DNA of 5,388 nt from Pseudomonadota bacterium (lineage in GTDB: Bacteria; Pseudomonadota; Gammaproteobacteria; Burkholderiales; Burkholderiaceae_C), in the NCBI GenBank assembly GCA_030918015.1, contig JAUPTP010000201.1:1-5388 (forward strand), in the 5' to 3' direction. Of the stretch, positions 4,517-5,388 are shown piece by piece (position 1 is the stretch's first letter; each line of letters opens with the position of its first letter). The notes beneath the pieces are model-generated. The model had not been told where the DNA came from. It made no database searches and worked only from the letters and a program-made list of their open reading frames with translations. The translations under genes were made by a program, and so were the position numbers.

Positions 4517-5388
4517 ATGAACAGCGACCGCAAGCACTTCAACTTCAACGACCTCGAGCAGTGGCTCGACCAGCACCGCGTCACCGAGATCGAGTGCCTG
4601 GTGCCCGACCTGACCGGGGTGGCGCGCGGCAAGATCCTGCCGCGCAAGAAGTTCACCGAGGACCGCGGCATGCGCCTGCCCGAGGCCGTGGTGGCCATGG
4701 GCGTGACCGGCGAGTTTCCGGCCGAGGGGCCCTACTTCGACGTCATCAGCCCGACCGACCACGACATGCACCTGCGCCCGGACCCGCGCACCGTGCGCAT
4801 CGTGCCATGGGCGAGCGACCCGACCGCGCAGGTGGTGCATGACTGCTACGACAAGGCCGGCAACATCGTGCCCTTCGCGCCGCGCTCGGTGCTGCGCCGG
4901 GTCTGCGATCTCTTCGAGGCCGAGGGCTGGAACCCGATCGTCGCGCCGGAGCTGGAGTTCTATCTGGTGGCGCGCAACACCGATCCGGACATGCCGCTCA
5001 AGCCCCCGATCGGCCGCTCGGGCCGCGCCGAGACCAGCCGCCAGGCCTACTCGATCGACGCGGTCAACGAGTTCGACCCGCTGTTCGAGGACGTCTACTC
5101 CTACTGCGAGCAGATGGAGCTCAACGTCGACACGCTGATCCACGAGATCGGCGCCGGGCAGATGGAGATCAACTTCTTCCACGACCACCCGCTGGGGCTG
5201 GCCGACGAGGTGTTCTTCTTCAAGCGCACGGTGCGCGAGGCGGCGATGCGCCACAACATGTTCGCCACCTTCATGGCCAAGCCGATCGCCGGCGAGCCGG
5301 GCAGCGCGATGCACATCCACCAGAGCATCGTCGACGCGCAAGGGCGCAACATCTTCAGCAACGCCGACGGCAGCGCCAGCGACATGTT
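4517..5388 (+). CDS. puuA: Glutamine synthetase-like gamma-glutamylamine ligase (PuuA-like), N-terminal part
   Basis: 290 complete codons are visible before the window ends, roughly two thirds of the usual 440-475-residue protein. The family is glutamine synthetase-like gamma-glutamyl-amine ligases, which use ATP to couple glutamate to putrescine or another amine. The N-terminal beta-grasp domain (about 10-100) contains PDLTGVARGK (30-39), and the catalytic domain begins near FAPRSVL (120-126). Glutamine-synthetase metal ligands are present: Glu145 and Glu147 in PELEFYL, Glu210 in HEIGAGQ, Glu217 in QMEINFF, and His266 in SAMHIHQS, after the ATFMAKP segment (250-256). The YSIDAVNEF stretch (178-186) and the absence of an adenylylation region in view favour the PuuA branch over GlnA; placement beside puuD and puuB supports this. 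ATG 4517 has a weak GAGA 6 nt upstream. Substrate is undetermined: homologues act on putrescine, other polyamines or monoamines such as ethanolamine. Confidence 0.82.
   Translation, partial: MNSDRKHFNFNDLEQWLDQHRVTEIECLVPDLTGVARGKILPRKKFTEDRGMRLPEAVVAMGVTGEFPAEGPYFDVISPTDHDMHLRPDPRTVRIVPWASDPTAQVVHDCYDKAGNIVPFAPRSVLRRVCDLFEAEGWNPIVAPELEFYLVARNTDPDMPLKPPIGRSGRAETSRQAYSIDAVNEFDPLFEDVYSYCEQMELNVDTLIHEIGAGQMEINFFHDHPLGLADEVFFFKRTVREAAMRHNMFATFMAKPIAGEPGSAMHIHQSIVDAQGRNIFSNADGSASDM

Noticed and set aside
3241..4698. Long open frame on the minus strand (485 codons) opposite puuB end, puuD and puuA start
   Set aside because: It runs across three real genes and two intergenic regions and has no recognisable domain; a composition artefact.
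4421..5341. Long open frame on the minus strand (306 codons) opposite puuA
   Set aside because: Rich in Val, His, Asp and Leu as the mirror of GS-like codons, with no motif; shadow of the synthetase gene.

Overview
The window is about 70% G+C (estimated by eye) and gene-dense, with a strong G/C bias at third codon positions. Gene content, codon use and sigma-54/NtrC-like signals suggest a high-GC proteobacterium, most likely a betaproteobacterium of the order Burkholderiales. That placement is inference from style, not from a marker gene.

Layout, left to right. Positions 3-515 (+) hold the C-terminal 170 residues of EutC, the small subunit of adenosylcobalamin-dependent ethanolamine ammonia-lyase. 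Tail to tail with it, and overlapping it by 23 bp, is a PhoB/OmpR-type response regulator (493-1209, -), with a hairpin at the shared 3' ends. Upstream of the regulator on the same strand is a P-loop small-molecule kinase of the YggC/FrcK/uridine-kinase-like group (1307-1972, -). After a divergent 181-bp promoter region come three + strand genes of the gamma-glutamylated amine (Puu) pathway: a PuuB-like FAD oxidase (2154-3488), a PuuD-like gamma-glutamyl-GABA hydrolase (3640-4419) and a PuuA-like gamma-glutamylamine synthetase (4517 to beyond the window end).

How the genes fit together. PuuA would ligate glutamate to an amine (putrescine in the reference pathway), PuuB would oxidise the gamma-glutamyl amine to an aldehyde with release of ammonia, an aldehyde dehydrogenase (PuuC, not in this window) would make the acid, and PuuD would release glutamate and GABA. 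With EutBC next door, the segment looks like an amine-nitrogen scavenging locus. Regulation supports this. A close match to a sigma-54 promoter precedes puuD and is directly abutted by a perfect GCACC-N5-GGTGC palindrome of the NtrC-site type, implying nitrogen control. The unrelated-looking response regulator has an 11-bp-period direct repeat strongly resembling a Pho box in its own leader, and its receiver domain lacks the usual acidic pair.

I see no CRISPR array, insertion sequence, tRNA, rRNA, toxin-antitoxin pair or recognisable defence system. The most interesting content is regulatory: the NtrC/sigma-54 geometry at puuD, the Pho-box-like element, several designed-looking hairpins at gene junctions, and the open question of which amine the gamma-glutamyl genes use.
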